NCBI GenBank assembly: GCA_020465985.1
Contig: JAANYP010001811.1
Span: 187,932 to 251,931, forward strand
Length of the DNA: 64,000 nt
Reading direction: 5' to 3'
DNA from: Centrapalus pauciflorus
Lineage: Eukaryota; Streptophyta; Magnoliopsida; Asterales; Asteraceae
The translations under genes were made by a program, and so were the position numbers. Below are positions 42,581 through 51,931 of the stretch, piece after piece. How positions within the stretch are numbered: the first letter of the stretch is position 1; each line of letters starts with the position of its first letter. The notes under the pieces are model-generated. The model searched no databases. It was not told where the DNA came from and worked only from the letters and a program-made list of their open reading frames with translations.

Positions 42581-45394
42581 TTACAACTGTGCAAGCTTCT
42601 GATCTACAGCCTTCAAAAATTCTCTCTTCATCTCTTCTTTATCACAAGATATCCTAACTGATTTTATTTGGAGCAGCATATCTTTTGAAAAATTATAAAA
42701 CTCGAGATTGAAGAAAATACCAAACCCATCTTTGAATGTGATTCTGTAGGTTCTGGATTTGACAAAAATATGAACTTCCTTGATCTGTTTCCCTTTCTTC
42801 TCAGCATCTTCTACTTCTTTTCTTGCAAATTCAGGATCAGCAACTGAACTTAGATCTCTGATAAGTTGTTTTACTTGTGGAAGATCAGATCTTACTTGTG
42901 AAACAGATCCTATGTGGTACATCTTTATCAGCTCATCCCTGGTCAGCTTATGAACCATCTGCCAGAATGTATCAAACTCCTCTTCTGGTCCAGATTCTCT
43001 CCTTATCACAAACTTGACCCTTAAATTCCTTTCATCTAGAGACCTAGCAAACCAGTAGTTGATTTCTGGCTTTGTGAAGTCATGTTGATCAATCAACTTT
43101 TCTATCTCCATAGCCTTTTGCAAATGGTGCTGAAAGATCACCCTCTTAACAGATGATGGAACAGAAACAGTAGGTTGATCAGTGGGAGCAGGTGCATTGG
43201 CAGCTTCAGGTTGGACTGGTAATGTTGATGGTTGGACTGATTGGGACGGTTGAACTTTTGGTAATGGCTGAACTTTTGAAGAGACTCTTGTTTTCTTTCT
43301 TTTCTCCATTTCTTTGTCATGTATTTCTTGCAGCTTTTCAGTAGTCATAGACTGAGCAATTTTCTTTGGAATATCTGCTGCAACGGCAAAATTGATTAAG
43401 AATCTTCTCTTCTCAGCCTTGGTATGCCCAGTTGGCATCTTCCTCTTCCTTTCACCTTGCTTTACCACAAACCCTCTTAGGTAATCTCCTAAGGTTTGAT
43501 CATCTTGCATTGGGGCATGGGTTTGCTGGTCTAAGGCCTGATCTTGTTCTTCTGCTAACTTTCTGGCAATCTCAGCATCAAAGGCAATCTGGGCTTCTCT
43601 GGTAGAAAATTTGTGCTTTGGAGACTCAATCAGAATACCCTTGCCCTTATCTTTTGTAGCAGAAGATGTATGTTGGACTGAAGTAGATGGAGCTTGAATA
43701 CCTTCTCTTATAACAACTCCAGTTGCTCTTGTAGAAGCAGCTTGAGTTTCTAGGCTAACAGCTTGAGAAGCTGTTAGGACTACTAGCCTAGAAGATGGAG
43801 CTGTTGATGCTGCTTGGACTGTTGGTGTTGGAGCTGCTTGGACTGGTTCAGGAACTTCCTGATTCTCCCCCTTTTTGGAAGCATTGGTTTGGTCAGAAGG
43901 ACCTACAACCTTTGCCACATGGGTTTGAATCAATTGCTCTAGTTTGATGAGCTTATTTCCACAAAGAGTAAACCCTTTGTGTAGATTAGCCAGTTTCTGA
44001 TTGTGAGCAGCTTCTGCCTGTTTGAGTGCATAAATTTGTGCCCCCTGTGCAGCAATGATGGACATTTGGTATTCCAACATTGTTACAACAGGTTTCAGCT
44101 TTGGATCCGTTAAGAGCATCAGTTGCAGGCTAGTCTCAAGATCAGAAAACACCAGGGGTGTTTGTGGTCTATCACTGACATTAACACCAGAAGTAGAAAC
44201 CTCTGGGCCCCTCTTTTCTTGGTACTGGGGACTTCCAGCTCGTGTTTGCACACTTGCTGTTGCCATGGGTGTGGTCTTAGAGATGTTGGCCCTGTCCTGT
44301 GCCTCTTGTGCAGAGACATCAGTAGTGCCAGCCACAAAACCCATATGAACAGTCTCAGAAGAGATGTCCACCTCCTGATTGAGGTTGGGAGTGTCCTCAA
44401 TTGGTTCCCTTTGGATATTCTGTGCAGAAGGATCCTCCTGCACAGGGATATATGGCTCTTGTCTAGGGGAGGAGGAGGAAGGAGCTCCTGGTCCCCTTTT
44501 CCTTTTATATAAGTATCTGAGTGGGCGTTTGGGCTGTACAAAAGGATCAGAGGAAATATGTGTATCATGAGGAGTGGGTTGGGGTCCTGGGGTTGAAGCA
44601 GTAATGTTAGGCTGTGTCTGCTCAGGCCCCTCTCCTCTGTTTCTTGTGATGATGTTCATCATTGCAGAGGGCAATGGAGCATCAATGCTGACAAAATTTG
44701 CACTTGGCTTTATCAGCCTTTTGATTGAAGATAGTGAGTGCCTATGGGAAACATATATCCTCTTATGTAAATTGGAAGTAGTGCAGGTGTGTGCAATTAT
44801 TTTTGCCAAAAATCGAGGATACATCAGAAATTTCCCATGCTTCAGAGAATGATGCCTTAACATTCCTTGAAAGATTATATTTGAAAAATTGAACTGTTGT
44901 CCAGTAGAAAAGCACACTAAGGCAGTGGCAATATTTGAAGAAAATTCTGACCAACCAGTTCTTTTGGGGCTTAAACATTGCTGAATAATATGCACAAGGT
45001 ATTTCCATTTAGGAGAAAAATGTGCTTTCAAGAAAGTAAAAGAATCAGCAGGACCCCTATATCCAATATTTTGAAGACCAAAGTGTAAAGCAGTAAGGGA
45101 TAGGTCTTTTATACCTGTGGCATCTTGAAGATGCAGATGATTTCTGATGGACTCCTCAGTGATATTGATGGTAGTACCATCGATTGTGGAAGTCAGGGTA
45201 GGCACTCCATTGATGGTTTGAACATAGGCACGATTCCAGAATTGCTCAATATGAGATATGTATATAGTGGGGTTAATATTGAGGGCATAGTGGATATGGG
45301 AGTGCCTGAGGAAGTCCATCATCTCATGGAACGGTTGAAGGTCAGTGTGTTTCAGGGTGTATGGGAGGCAGTTGTGTTCTTTTACGAACTCCAT
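42581..45394 (-). CDS. Family B post-pol ORF, 937 aa, intact, unknown function
   Basis: ATG at 45394 (MEFVKEHNCLPYTLKH). Residues about 1-240 form a folded-looking domain (MMDFLRHSHIHYALNINP, ISHIEQFWNRAYV, KWKYLVHIIQQCLSPKRTGW, HGKFLMYPRFLAKI) that parallels the family A ORF in order and pattern (VEFLKVHPLNYAM, MVYEFWYTC, VVMCFSSKV, RYPRFLSLIFRHVC). Residues about 260-640 are low-complexity, Pro/Ser/Thr/Gln-rich. The rest is Lys/Glu-rich with YWFARSLDERNLRVKF and a final KAVDQKLAQL. No signal peptide, transmembrane segment or known catalytic motif is visible. It sits in the slot of Sirevirus env-like ORFs. Intactness in the youngest element suggests selection kept it. Confidence 0.8.
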   Translation of the reverse strand: MEFVKEHNCLPYTLKHTDLQPFHEMMDFLRHSHIHYALNINPTIYISHIEQFWNRAYVQTINGVPTLTSTIDGTTINITEESIRNHLHLQDATGIKDLSLTALHFGLQNIGYRGPADSFTFLKAHFSPKWKYLVHIIQQCLSPKRTGWSEFSSNIATALVCFSTGQQFNFSNIIFQGMLRHHSLKHGKFLMYPRFLAKIIAHTCTTSNLHKRIYVSHRHSLSSIKRLIKPSANFVSIDAPLPSAMMNIITRNRGEGPEQTQPNITASTPGPQPTPHDTHISSDPFVQPKRPLRYLYKRKRGPGAPSSSSPRQEPYIPVQEDPSAQNIQREPIEDTPNLNQEVDISSETVHMGFVAGTTDVSAQEAQDRANISKTTPMATASVQTRAGSPQYQEKRGPEVSTSGVNVSDRPQTPLVFSDLETSLQLMLLTDPKLKPVVTMLEYQMSIIAAQGAQIYALKQAEAAHNQKLANLHKGFTLCGNKLIKLEQLIQTHVAKVVGPSDQTNASKKGENQEVPEPVQAAPTPTVQAASTAPSSRLVVLTASQAVSLETQAASTRATGVVIREGIQAPSTSVQHTSSATKDKGKGILIESPKHKFSTREAQIAFDAEIARKLAEEQDQALDQQTHAPMQDDQTLGDYLRGFVVKQGERKRKMPTGHTKAEKRRFLINFAVAADIPKKIAQSMTTEKLQEIHDKEMEKRKKTRVSSKVQPLPKVQPSQSVQPSTLPVQPEAANAPAPTDQPTVSVPSSVKRVIFQHHLQKAMEIEKLIDQHDFTKPEINYWFARSLDERNLRVKFVIRRESGPEEEFDTFWQMVHKLTRDELIKMYHIGSVSQVRSDLPQVKQLIRDLSSVADPEFARKEVEDAEKKGKQIKEVHIFVKSRTYRITFKDGFGIFFNLEFYNFSKDMLLQIKSVRISCDKEEMKREFLKAVDQKLAQL
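43738..43803. repeat. Nested hairpin, copy in the post-pol ORF
   Basis: Arms CAGCTTGAGTTTCTAGGCTA (43738-43757) and its near-complement (43784-43803) enclose ACAGCTT-GAG-AAGCTGT (43758-43774). It is nearly identical to 47,514-47,579 in pol. Confidence 0.85.
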
Positions 45395-45741
45395 TGATCA
45401 AGAAACGACGGTTTGGGGTTTAGGTTTTGAAAAGAGTGTGTGTATCGTTCAGAGAGAAAACAGAAGGCCGTGGAAGAAGAATATGTAACTGGTAGTTACA
45501 ACTGAACGAAACTGGGACCTTTAAAGGTTTCGAAAAGGTTAGGTCCCGCGCACACACTTGGAAAATTACCTAAATACCCTGCACACTTTGACAGATCAAG
45601 TGAAAATAACTAGCAGTCCGAGAAAATGAACTAGCAGCATGAGAAAAGACTCATGCTGTTAGTGTAAAATTGTGCAACTTTTCAATAGAACAGTGTCTCC
45701 CCCTTAAATTAGCATATTGAGTTGATAATAATAAAAATCAA
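45395..45741 (-). other. Spacer between pol and post-pol ORF, family B
   Basis: No ORF. It holds a hairpin, AGCAGCATGAG (45633-45643) and CTCATGCTGTT (45650-45660), and a second polypurine-like GGGGGAGA on the minus strand at about 45,700-45,693, resembling the tract at the LTR. Confidence 0.6.
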
Positions 45742-47709
45742 TTAATCCATGTTTACCATACCAATGTTTGATATTAGGAAAGTGAACCTTCCTACATCAA
45801 AAGGTTTGGTAAATAGATCAGCTAGCTGATCATCAGTATGTATTTTGGTAACTTGGATAAACTTCTTTTCATTACAATCTCTGATGAAGTGAAATCTGAT
45901 TTCTATATGCTTGGTTTTTGGGAATTTCACTGGGTTTTGCACAATGCTAATGGCACTTGAATTGTCAATATAAATAGGAGTGGATAAGAAATTCATACCA
46001 TAGTCTCTTAGCTGATTTTGAATCCACATTACCTGGGAGCAGCAGCTTGCAGCTGCTACGTATTTTGCTTCAGTGGATGATGTGGAGACAGTTGTTTGTT
46101 TCTTGCATTGCCAAGAGACCAGTCTTGCTCCTAAGTATTGACATCCACCAGTTGTGGATTTTCTGTCAATGTTGCAACCACCATAGTCACTGTCAGAATA
46201 TGCAGTTAGTTCAAAAGGAGAGTCTTTGGGATACCAGAGGCCTAAATGTGGTTGGCCTTTAAGGTATCTGAAGATTCTCTTAACAGCAACCAAGTGAGAA
46301 TCCTTTGGTGAACATTGAAACCTGGCACACACACAGACAGCAAACATTATATCAGGTCTATAAGATGTTAGATACATGAGAGATCCTATAAGGGATCTGT
46401 ATAGATGAATGTCCACATCTATGCCATCTTTGTCTGTATGGAGCTGTTTATGAGGATCCATTGGAGTGCTTGCAACCTTTGTGTCTTGATAGCCAAACTT
46501 TTCCAGTATGTCTTTGACATACTTTGATTGACTTATGAATAGACCAGTAGGCTTCTGTTTGACCTGCAGCCCTAGAAAGAATGTGAGTTCCCCCATTGAA
46601 CTCATTTGAAACTTTTTGTGCATTAGGGCCTCAAAATCTTTGCACAACCTATCATTAGTTGAGCCAAAGATGATGTCATCAACATAGATCTGGACAAGAA
46701 GAATCTCAGTCTTGATGGATTTAGTGAAAAGAGTTTTGTCCAGAGTGCCTCTCTTGAAGTCATTCTGTAGAAGATATGAGGACAGTGTGTCATACCATGC
46801 TCTGGGGGCTTGGTGAAGACCATAGAGAGCTTTGTCTAGCTTGTACACCTTGTCTGGATACTTGTAGTCTTCAAAACCAGGAGGTTGACACACATATACT
46901 TCTTCTTCAATTTTCCCATACAAGAAAGCAGACTTAACATCCATTTGATACACTTTAAAGCCTTTGAAACTTGCATATGCTAGAAATAGTCTGATGGCTT
47001 CAATTCTTGCTACTGGAGCAAAGACATCATCATAATCTATTCCCTCTTCTTGAGTGTACCCTTGTGCTACTAGTCTTGCTTTGTTTTTGATGACTATCCC
47101 CCTCTCATCTTTCTTGTTTCTGAACACCCATCTTGTACCTATTGCTCTCTTACCTTTAGGAAGATCCACCAGAGTCCATACATTCTGAATTTTGAACTGT
47201 AAAAGCTCTTCTTGCATAGCTTCAATCCAGGATGAATCTTTTAGTGCTTCTGATGCCTTTTTAGGTTCTAGTTGAGACATGAAGCAGGCATGTTCAAAAG
47301 CAGCTAGGCTGAATTCTGGAACTGCTTGTTCAGCAGCAGCAGTCTCATTGTGGACCATCTTCCTTGTTTGAACAGGAGTGCTTGGATCACCCAGTATTTG
47401 ATTGAGAGGGTGATATTTATGAACTCTTAGTGTGGGCTCTCTCTCTGTTTGGAAGGACGTTCCAAGGTTTGTGTCATCTCCATCAGAACCAGTGAATGGT
47501 TCAGTTTCTGGAACAGCTTGAGTTTCTAGGCTAACAGCTTGAGAAGCTGTTGGGACTGCTAGCCTAGAAACTGGAGCTGTTTCCTTTTGTGTTTGAGTTG
47601 TGCTGTCAGGACTTGGGAATGGCACTTCAGTGTCTGGATTTGCATCATGTTGAGTGCTCAGGATCCCTGGAGGATCACATGACAGAAGTGGTAGAGTGGT
47701 GAAATCATC
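45742..47709 (-). CDS. Family B reverse transcriptase and RNase H
   Basis: Open from just after the TAG at 47712-47710 to the stop at 45742, in the same frame as the integrase ORF. After a low-complexity linker, RT begins near 47,260 (KDSSWIEAMQEEL, GTRWVFRNKKDERG, YQMDVKSAFLYG), has catalytic YVDDIIFGS and FFLGLQVKQK, then RNase H (AYSDSDYGGCNIDRKSTTGG, STEAKYVAAAS) and the ending TKPFDVGRFTFLISNIG. The linker includes the 66-bp hairpin shared with the post-pol ORF. Only the upstream TAG separates it from integrase. Confidence 0.9.
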   Translation of the reverse strand, partial: DDFTTLPLLSCDPPGILSTQHDANPDTEVPFPSPDSTTQTQKETAPVSRLAVPTASQAVSLETQAVPETEPFTGSDGDDTNLGTSFQTEREPTLRVHKYHPLNQILGDPSTPVQTRKMVHNETAAAEQAVPEFSLAAFEHACFMSQLEPKKASEALKDSSWIEAMQEELLQFKIQNVWTLVDLPKGKRAIGTRWVFRNKKDERGIVIKNKARLVAQGYTQEEGIDYDDVFAPVARIEAIRLFLAYASFKGFKVYQMDVKSAFLYGKIEEEVYVCQPPGFEDYKYPDKVYKLDKALYGLHQAPRAWYDTLSSYLLQNDFKRGTLDKTLFTKSIKTEILLVQIYVDDIIFGSTNDRLCKDFEALMHKKFQMSSMGELTFFLGLQVKQKPTGLFISQSKYVKDILEKFGYQDTKVASTPMDPHKQLHTDKDGIDVDIHLYRSLIGSLMYLTSYRPDIMFAVCVCARFQCSPKDSHLVAVKRIFRYLKGQPHLGLWYPKDSPFELTAYSDSDYGGCNIDRKSTTGGCQYLGARLVSWQCKKQTTVSTSSTEAKYVAAASCCSQVMWIQNQLRDYGMNFLSTPIYIDNSSAISIVQNPVKFPKTKHIEIRFHFIRDCNEKKFIQVTKIHTDDQLADLFTKPFDVGRFTFLISNIGMVNMD
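47514..47579. repeat. Nested hairpin, copy in pol
   Basis: A 20-bp arm (47514-47533, CAGCTTGAGTTTCTAGGCTA) and its complement with two mismatches (47560-47579) enclose the perfect 7-bp-arm palindrome ACAGCTT-GAG-AAGCTGT (47534-47550). Confidence 0.9.
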
Positions 47710-49212
47710 CTAACTTGTTGAATCTGCAGCAGTCTGAAACTTTGTGCCAACAGCATGAGAAATTGTATTGGCAGCATGAGAATTTGTGTTAGCAGCTTCA
47801 ACCCTGTATGCATCAGCTTCTGCAGTAAACTCAGCAAAGCTCAGAGAATTTGTTAGAGAATCTAAATCAAATAACCAATCAGGACCAGTGCCTTTGATGT
47901 TAGCAGTATTTTCATTAAATTCAACATTGGCACTTTCTTCAATTGTTGTAGACACTCTGTTGTATACTCTATAGGCTTTGCTTTGAGTTGAGTATCCTAC
48001 AAAAAATCCTTCTTCAGCCTTACTCTCAAACTTCCCTAAGTGAGTCTTAGTGTGAAGAATAGTACATGGGCATCCAAAAGGCTTGAAGAAAGCTATTAGG
48101 GGACTTCTGTTGTGGAATAGCTCATAGGGAGTTTTCCCTTGTGATTGAACTACTTGAACCCTATTTAGAACATAACAGGCTGTATTAACAGCTTCTGCCC
48201 AGAAAGTCATAGGCAGATTGGAATCAGCTAACATTGTTCTAGCAGCCTCAATTAATGTTCTATTCTTTCTTTCAGCTACACCATTTTGCTGTGGTGTTCT
48301 TGGTGCACTATATTGTCTAGCAATACCTTTGGACTCACAGAAACTGTTTAGAATTTGATTTTTAAATTCAGTTCCATTGTCTGATCTTATCACCTTAACT
48401 TTGGAATTGGATTGGTTTTCTATCTTAAGGATAAAAGACTTAACAAGCTCAGCAGTTTCATCTTTGGACCTAAGAAAGTAAACCCAAGTAAATCTGGTGA
48501 AATCATCAACAATGACTAAACAGTATGCCCTTTTATTCAAACTCAAAACAGATGTTGGACCAAATAGATCCATATGTAACAGCTGAAGAACAGATGAGAT
48601 TGAATTTACTTCTTTGGCCTTATGAGAAGTTTTGTGTTGCTTACCTTTAAGACATGCTACACAATGATCATCACAAATGAACTCCTTTTGTGGTAAACCT
48701 CTTACCAGATTCTTTTTAACTAACTCATTCATGGACTTGAAGTTCATGTGACACATCCTTCTATGCCAAAGAGCAGACTCATTTGATGATGCTTTGGATA
48801 TTAAACAGCTTAAAGTATTTGATTTAGTCAAAAGAGCTGTGTCTAGGCAGTAAACATTGTCCTTTCTTGGTGTTCTAAGTAAAACCAGATTTTCAGGAAT
48901 TTTGAAATCCTTTGAAAGAACAATGCACTCAGACTCTGTGAACAGAACAATGTTTTGTTTGTCACAGATTTGAGAGACACTCAATAAATTGTACTTAAGC
49001 TGTTCAACATACAAAACATCATGGAATGTCATGTTGCCTGCATTTACAGTACCTTTACCTGTAACCTTACCTCCTTTTGAGTTGCCTCCAAATGCAACAA
49101 AACCTCCATCAAATCCTTTGAAATTTGACAAGCATTCAGAATTGCCTGTCATGTGCCTAGAGCATCCACTGTCCAGATGCCATCTTGTCCTATGAGGAGA
49201 CCTGTGGTTGCC
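47710..49212 (-). CDS. Family B protease and integrase
   Basis: From the candidate acceptor the frame reads GNHRSPHRTRWHLDSGCS. The copia protease motif is LDSGCSRHMTG. The pre-integrase region follows (ALWHRRMCHMNFKSMNELV, CVACLKGKQHK), then the integrase core with Asp in HMDLFGPT, Asp in IRSDNGTEF and Glu in QQNGVAERKN. The frame ends at a TAG (47712-47710) in the linker between integrase and RT. The open frame extends upstream to 49290 without a convincing start, overlapping the end of gag. Protease and integrase residues are intact. Confidence 0.9.
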   Translation of the reverse strand, partial: GNHRSPHRTRWHLDSGCSRHMTGNSECLSNFKGFDGGFVAFGGNSKGGKVTGKGTVNAGNMTFHDVLYVEQLKYNLLSVSQICDKQNIVLFTESECIVLSKDFKIPENLVLLRTPRKDNVYCLDTALLTKSNTLSCLISKASSNESALWHRRMCHMNFKSMNELVKKNLVRGLPQKEFICDDHCVACLKGKQHKTSHKAKEVNSISSVLQLLHMDLFGPTSVLSLNKRAYCLVIVDDFTRFTWVYFLRSKDETAELVKSFILKIENQSNSKVKVIRSDNGTEFKNQILNSFCESKGIARQYSAPRTPQQNGVAERKNRTLIEAARTMLADSNLPMTFWAEAVNTACYVLNRVQVVQSQGKTPYELFHNRSPLIAFFKPFGCPCTILHTKTHLGKFESKAEEGFFVGYSTQSKAYRVYNRVSTTIEESANVEFNENTANIKGTGPDWLFDLDSLTNSLSFAEFTAEADAYRVEAANTNSHAANTISHAVGTKFQTAADSTS

Positions 49213-49282
49213 CTGCACAAATAACAGCTTAGTTAGTAGTGGAGTAAACCCAAACCAAATTGGTTTTGGGTTGGCCTTGTAC
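49213..49282 (-). other. Candidate 70-bp intron at the gag/pol boundary
   Basis: On the minus strand, AAT|GTACAAGG (donor, 49282) and TTATTTGTGCAG|GGC (acceptor, 49213) enclose 70 bases with the exact consensus branch sequence TACTAAC. Both sides are phase 0, and removal joins the gag frame to the protease frame. Unspliced RNA ends gag at 49229 inside this segment. The same arrangement exists in family A. Confidence 0.6.
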
Positions 49283-51856
49283 ATTGACATAACTAAAAAC
49301 TGTTTTTGACTTCTTGTATTTAGTGAGATCTACTGATGGAGTCTTTGGAGAGTATTTAGTGATAATATGAGGTATCCAATTATTTTGATCATCTTTTCTT
49401 CTGACAGTCTCAGATGATTCACTAGCAGCTCCAGTTTGATGCCCAGCAGCTTGAGCTGTGTTTGTAGTGCTAACAGTTTCAGTTTTTGCACTAACAGCAT
49501 CAGATTTTGACTTAGCAGTCTGATCTTTTGCATTAGCAGTTTGAGCAACAGATTTGTCCTTGACACACCATATTTGTTTAAAACTTGATTTAGGCTTTGC
49601 CAAAACTTGTTTTTGATGTGTGGACTGTTTTTTATTAACTTTTGAGAATCTGTGATCAACTGTTCTCTTTGGAGCTGCTGTGGAAGTTTTCACTTTTGAG
49701 TGCTTTGCCTGTTTAGGATTTGATTTTGTGTGATGCACAGTCTGTTTTGCAACAGCTGGTTTGTAAAAACAATCCTTGGCTAAGTGATTCTTCCTTCCAC
49801 AGTGAAAGCATCTTTTGACAGTTTGAATTGGAACACCAGACTTTTCTGTCAATTTCTGGTTCTTGTTTCTCTGGTTTCCTCTTACCTGCTGTTGTTTAGG
49901 AAACTTTTGAACACCATGCTTTTGGCATGTGCAGATAGAAACAGTTTTACCTCTTTTAGTTCCTTTTGATGAAGATGCAGTGTTACAGTTAGAATGTACA
50001 GAAACTTGTGGAGTAGCATTGCATACACTCATCTTCTCTTTTCCTTTCTTACTGGGAACTTGGACTTCTATGGGTGCACTCTTTGTGTCACAGTCTCTAT
50101 TTTGACTCTTATCTTCCTTTGGTTCAGGACTGCTATCAAGGATAGGATCTACAATAGTCATAGACTCATCTAGTGGTTCATTAACAAGTCTATCAGCAAC
50201 TTCACTCATTGGATGAATGTACTTGTTATTATATGGAGGTGGAATAGCTCTGTATCCTATTCCTTCTTTGGGATTGACCTGAGATTTGACTCTATCTTTG
50301 AATTGAACTTCCATTAGGTGTTCTAGCTTTTGATTTGCTAACTTGAAGTTACCTAGATCTATGTTAACAGATTTCAGTTTCTCATTAGCCTCTAACACCT
50401 TCTGTTCAGTTTCTTCTACCTTTTTATTCAGAGATTCTATTTTCTTATTGAGTTCCTTTTTCTCCCATTCATGATAGTTTCTATCATACCCCATTTGAAT
50501 CTCATTATCCTTATAATCATTGATCTGTTTTTCCAGATCTTCTATGGCTTGCATATATTCATATCTCCTTTCTTCCATCTTAGCTAGAGTTTTGCACATG
50601 CTCTCATTATGATCTCTGTACTTTTTAACCATATTTTTGCATGATTGAGAGCAGAGTTTAGAATTTACCTCAGATGGTAGTTCAGTTGAGGAGACATTTG
50701 AGGTTTCTGCCATAAGTGCTTGATTTTGGAATTCTTCCTCTGTCTGATCACTCCAGTCAAACACATTGTCTTCTTGAGAGACAAGTGCCGTTGATGAGGA
50801 AGCTTGGATGGGCTGTGAAGTCCTTGATGGTTGTTGACCTTGAGATCTACATTCTCTGGCAAAGTGACCAAGCTTATGGCATTCATAGCATTCCACTTTT
50901 GATTTATCAAAAGATGGTTTGCCTTCTGTTTTGGCTTGAAAGTTGGTCCTACCAGTTCTTTTCAGAAATCTTTTGGCTCTCATGGTCAGCATTGCATGTT
51001 GCCACTTTAAATCCATCTCTTCAAGATCATCTGGATGAATTTGTTCCAAGTCTTCAACATTTAGAGCAAATAATCCATCATTGGCAACAAAAGCTTCATA
51101 ATGAGTTTCAGCAGAATTGCCATCACCACCTGAAAAAGAATCACAGTTATTAGATTTTTCAGAGGACAGAAGAGCAGTGTTGTGATTATAAGAAAAGGAT
51201 TTCTTTTTAGCATCAATTTCAGTCTCAAACACTCTTAGACTGTTGTATAGATCATCCAATTCTATCTCATCAAGTGTGTCTTTTGTTCTCCACTGTGCAG
51301 CATAGACTGTCCATTCTTCTCCAAGAGATCTGAGAAACTTTCTGTTGACCTCATCTTGATCCAGATTGACCTTTGCACTTTCCAGTTCACTTATCAGTTT
51401 GTTGAACCTGTCAAAGATTTGAGTGAGGTTTTCATTCTTGCCACCAGAAAAGTTTTCATACTGCTGTTTCAAGAGGTCCTTTTGATTTCTCTTGGTACTT
51501 GCATTACCAGCAAACCTCTTCTCTAAGGCATTCCAAAGAGAGTGAGCAGTATAAAATTTTATAAACTGATGTTGATAAGCATTAGGAATGGCTATTTGTA
51601 ATAATGTGAGTGCTTTCACTTCATTCATTCTAGCCTTCCTTTCAAGTTCAGTTTTTGGAGGAGTTTTGACTGGTTTTCCCTCAGCATCAAGTTCTGGATC
51701 AACTGCAGGAGGGAATTCAACAGCTTCCCATATGGCATAATCAATGAATTGAATATGCTGTTGAATCCTGAGTTTCCACATCTCAAACTCAGTGGGCTTG
51801 AGCATAGGCACTTTGAGTCCTTGCCCAGATCCACCGCTGCTATTTTCAAATTCCAT
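49229..51856 (-). CDS. Family B gag, 875 aa
   Basis: The ATG at 51856 lies 75 bases from the LTR. The gag core spans residues about 15-220 (FEMWKLRIQQHI, LEKRFAGNASTKRN, EIELDDLYNSLRV). A CX2CX4HX4C zinc knuckle at 323-336 (CYECHKLGHFAREC) is followed by a long coiled coil at about 410-520 and a second knuckle at 683-696 (CFHCGRKNHLAKDC). The tail is basic and rich in Lys/Thr/Ala. Its length and two knuckles match Sirevirus gag, larger than ordinary copia gag; LC8 binding is reported for this group. No internal stops. It would package RNA and form particles in the cytoplasm. Confidence 0.92.
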   Translation of the reverse strand: MEFENSSGGSGQGLKVPMLKPTEFEMWKLRIQQHIQFIDYAIWEAVEFPPAVDPELDAEGKPVKTPPKTELERKARMNEVKALTLLQIAIPNAYQHQFIKFYTAHSLWNALEKRFAGNASTKRNQKDLLKQQYENFSGGKNENLTQIFDRFNKLISELESAKVNLDQDEVNRKFLRSLGEEWTVYAAQWRTKDTLDEIELDDLYNSLRVFETEIDAKKKSFSYNHNTALLSSEKSNNCDSFSGGDGNSAETHYEAFVANDGLFALNVEDLEQIHPDDLEEMDLKWQHAMLTMRAKRFLKRTGRTNFQAKTEGKPSFDKSKVECYECHKLGHFARECRSQGQQPSRTSQPIQASSSTALVSQEDNVFDWSDQTEEEFQNQALMAETSNVSSTELPSEVNSKLCSQSCKNMVKKYRDHNESMCKTLAKMEERRYEYMQAIEDLEKQINDYKDNEIQMGYDRNYHEWEKKELNKKIESLNKKVEETEQKVLEANEKLKSVNIDLGNFKLANQKLEHLMEVQFKDRVKSQVNPKEGIGYRAIPPPYNNKYIHPMSEVADRLVNEPLDESMTIVDPILDSSPEPKEDKSQNRDCDTKSAPIEVQVPSKKGKEKMSVCNATPQVSVHSNCNTASSSKGTKRGKTVSICTCQKHGVQKFPKQQQVRGNQRNKNQKLTEKSGVPIQTVKRCFHCGRKNHLAKDCFYKPAVAKQTVHHTKSNPKQAKHSKVKTSTAAPKRTVDHRFSKVNKKQSTHQKQVLAKPKSSFKQIWCVKDKSVAQTANAKDQTAKSKSDAVSAKTETVSTTNTAQAAGHQTGAASESSETVRRKDDQNNWIPHIITKYSPKTPSVDLTKYKKSKTVFSYVNVQGQPKTNLVWVYSTTN

Positions 51857-51931
51857 TGGAAAAGATTAAAAATTTTGAAGAAAGTTTTCGACTTTGAAAA
51901 ACAAAGAACGACCTGTGGCTCTGATACCACT
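51857..51931 (-). other. Leader with tRNA-Met primer-binding site, family B
   Basis: On the minus strand 51929-51918 reads TGGTATCAGAGC, two bases after the LTR end at 51932. A 75-base leader precedes gag. Confidence 0.92.

Noticed and set aside
44055..44570. Several plus-strand ORFs of 60-130 codons opposite the family B post-pol ORF
   Set aside because: Antisense reading of a low-complexity Pro/Ser/Gln coding linker; no family resemblance and no promoter context.
42581..45394. Calling the post-pol ORF a retroviral-type envelope
   Set aside because: No signal peptide, membrane anchor or cleavage-site pattern; the position alone is not enough.
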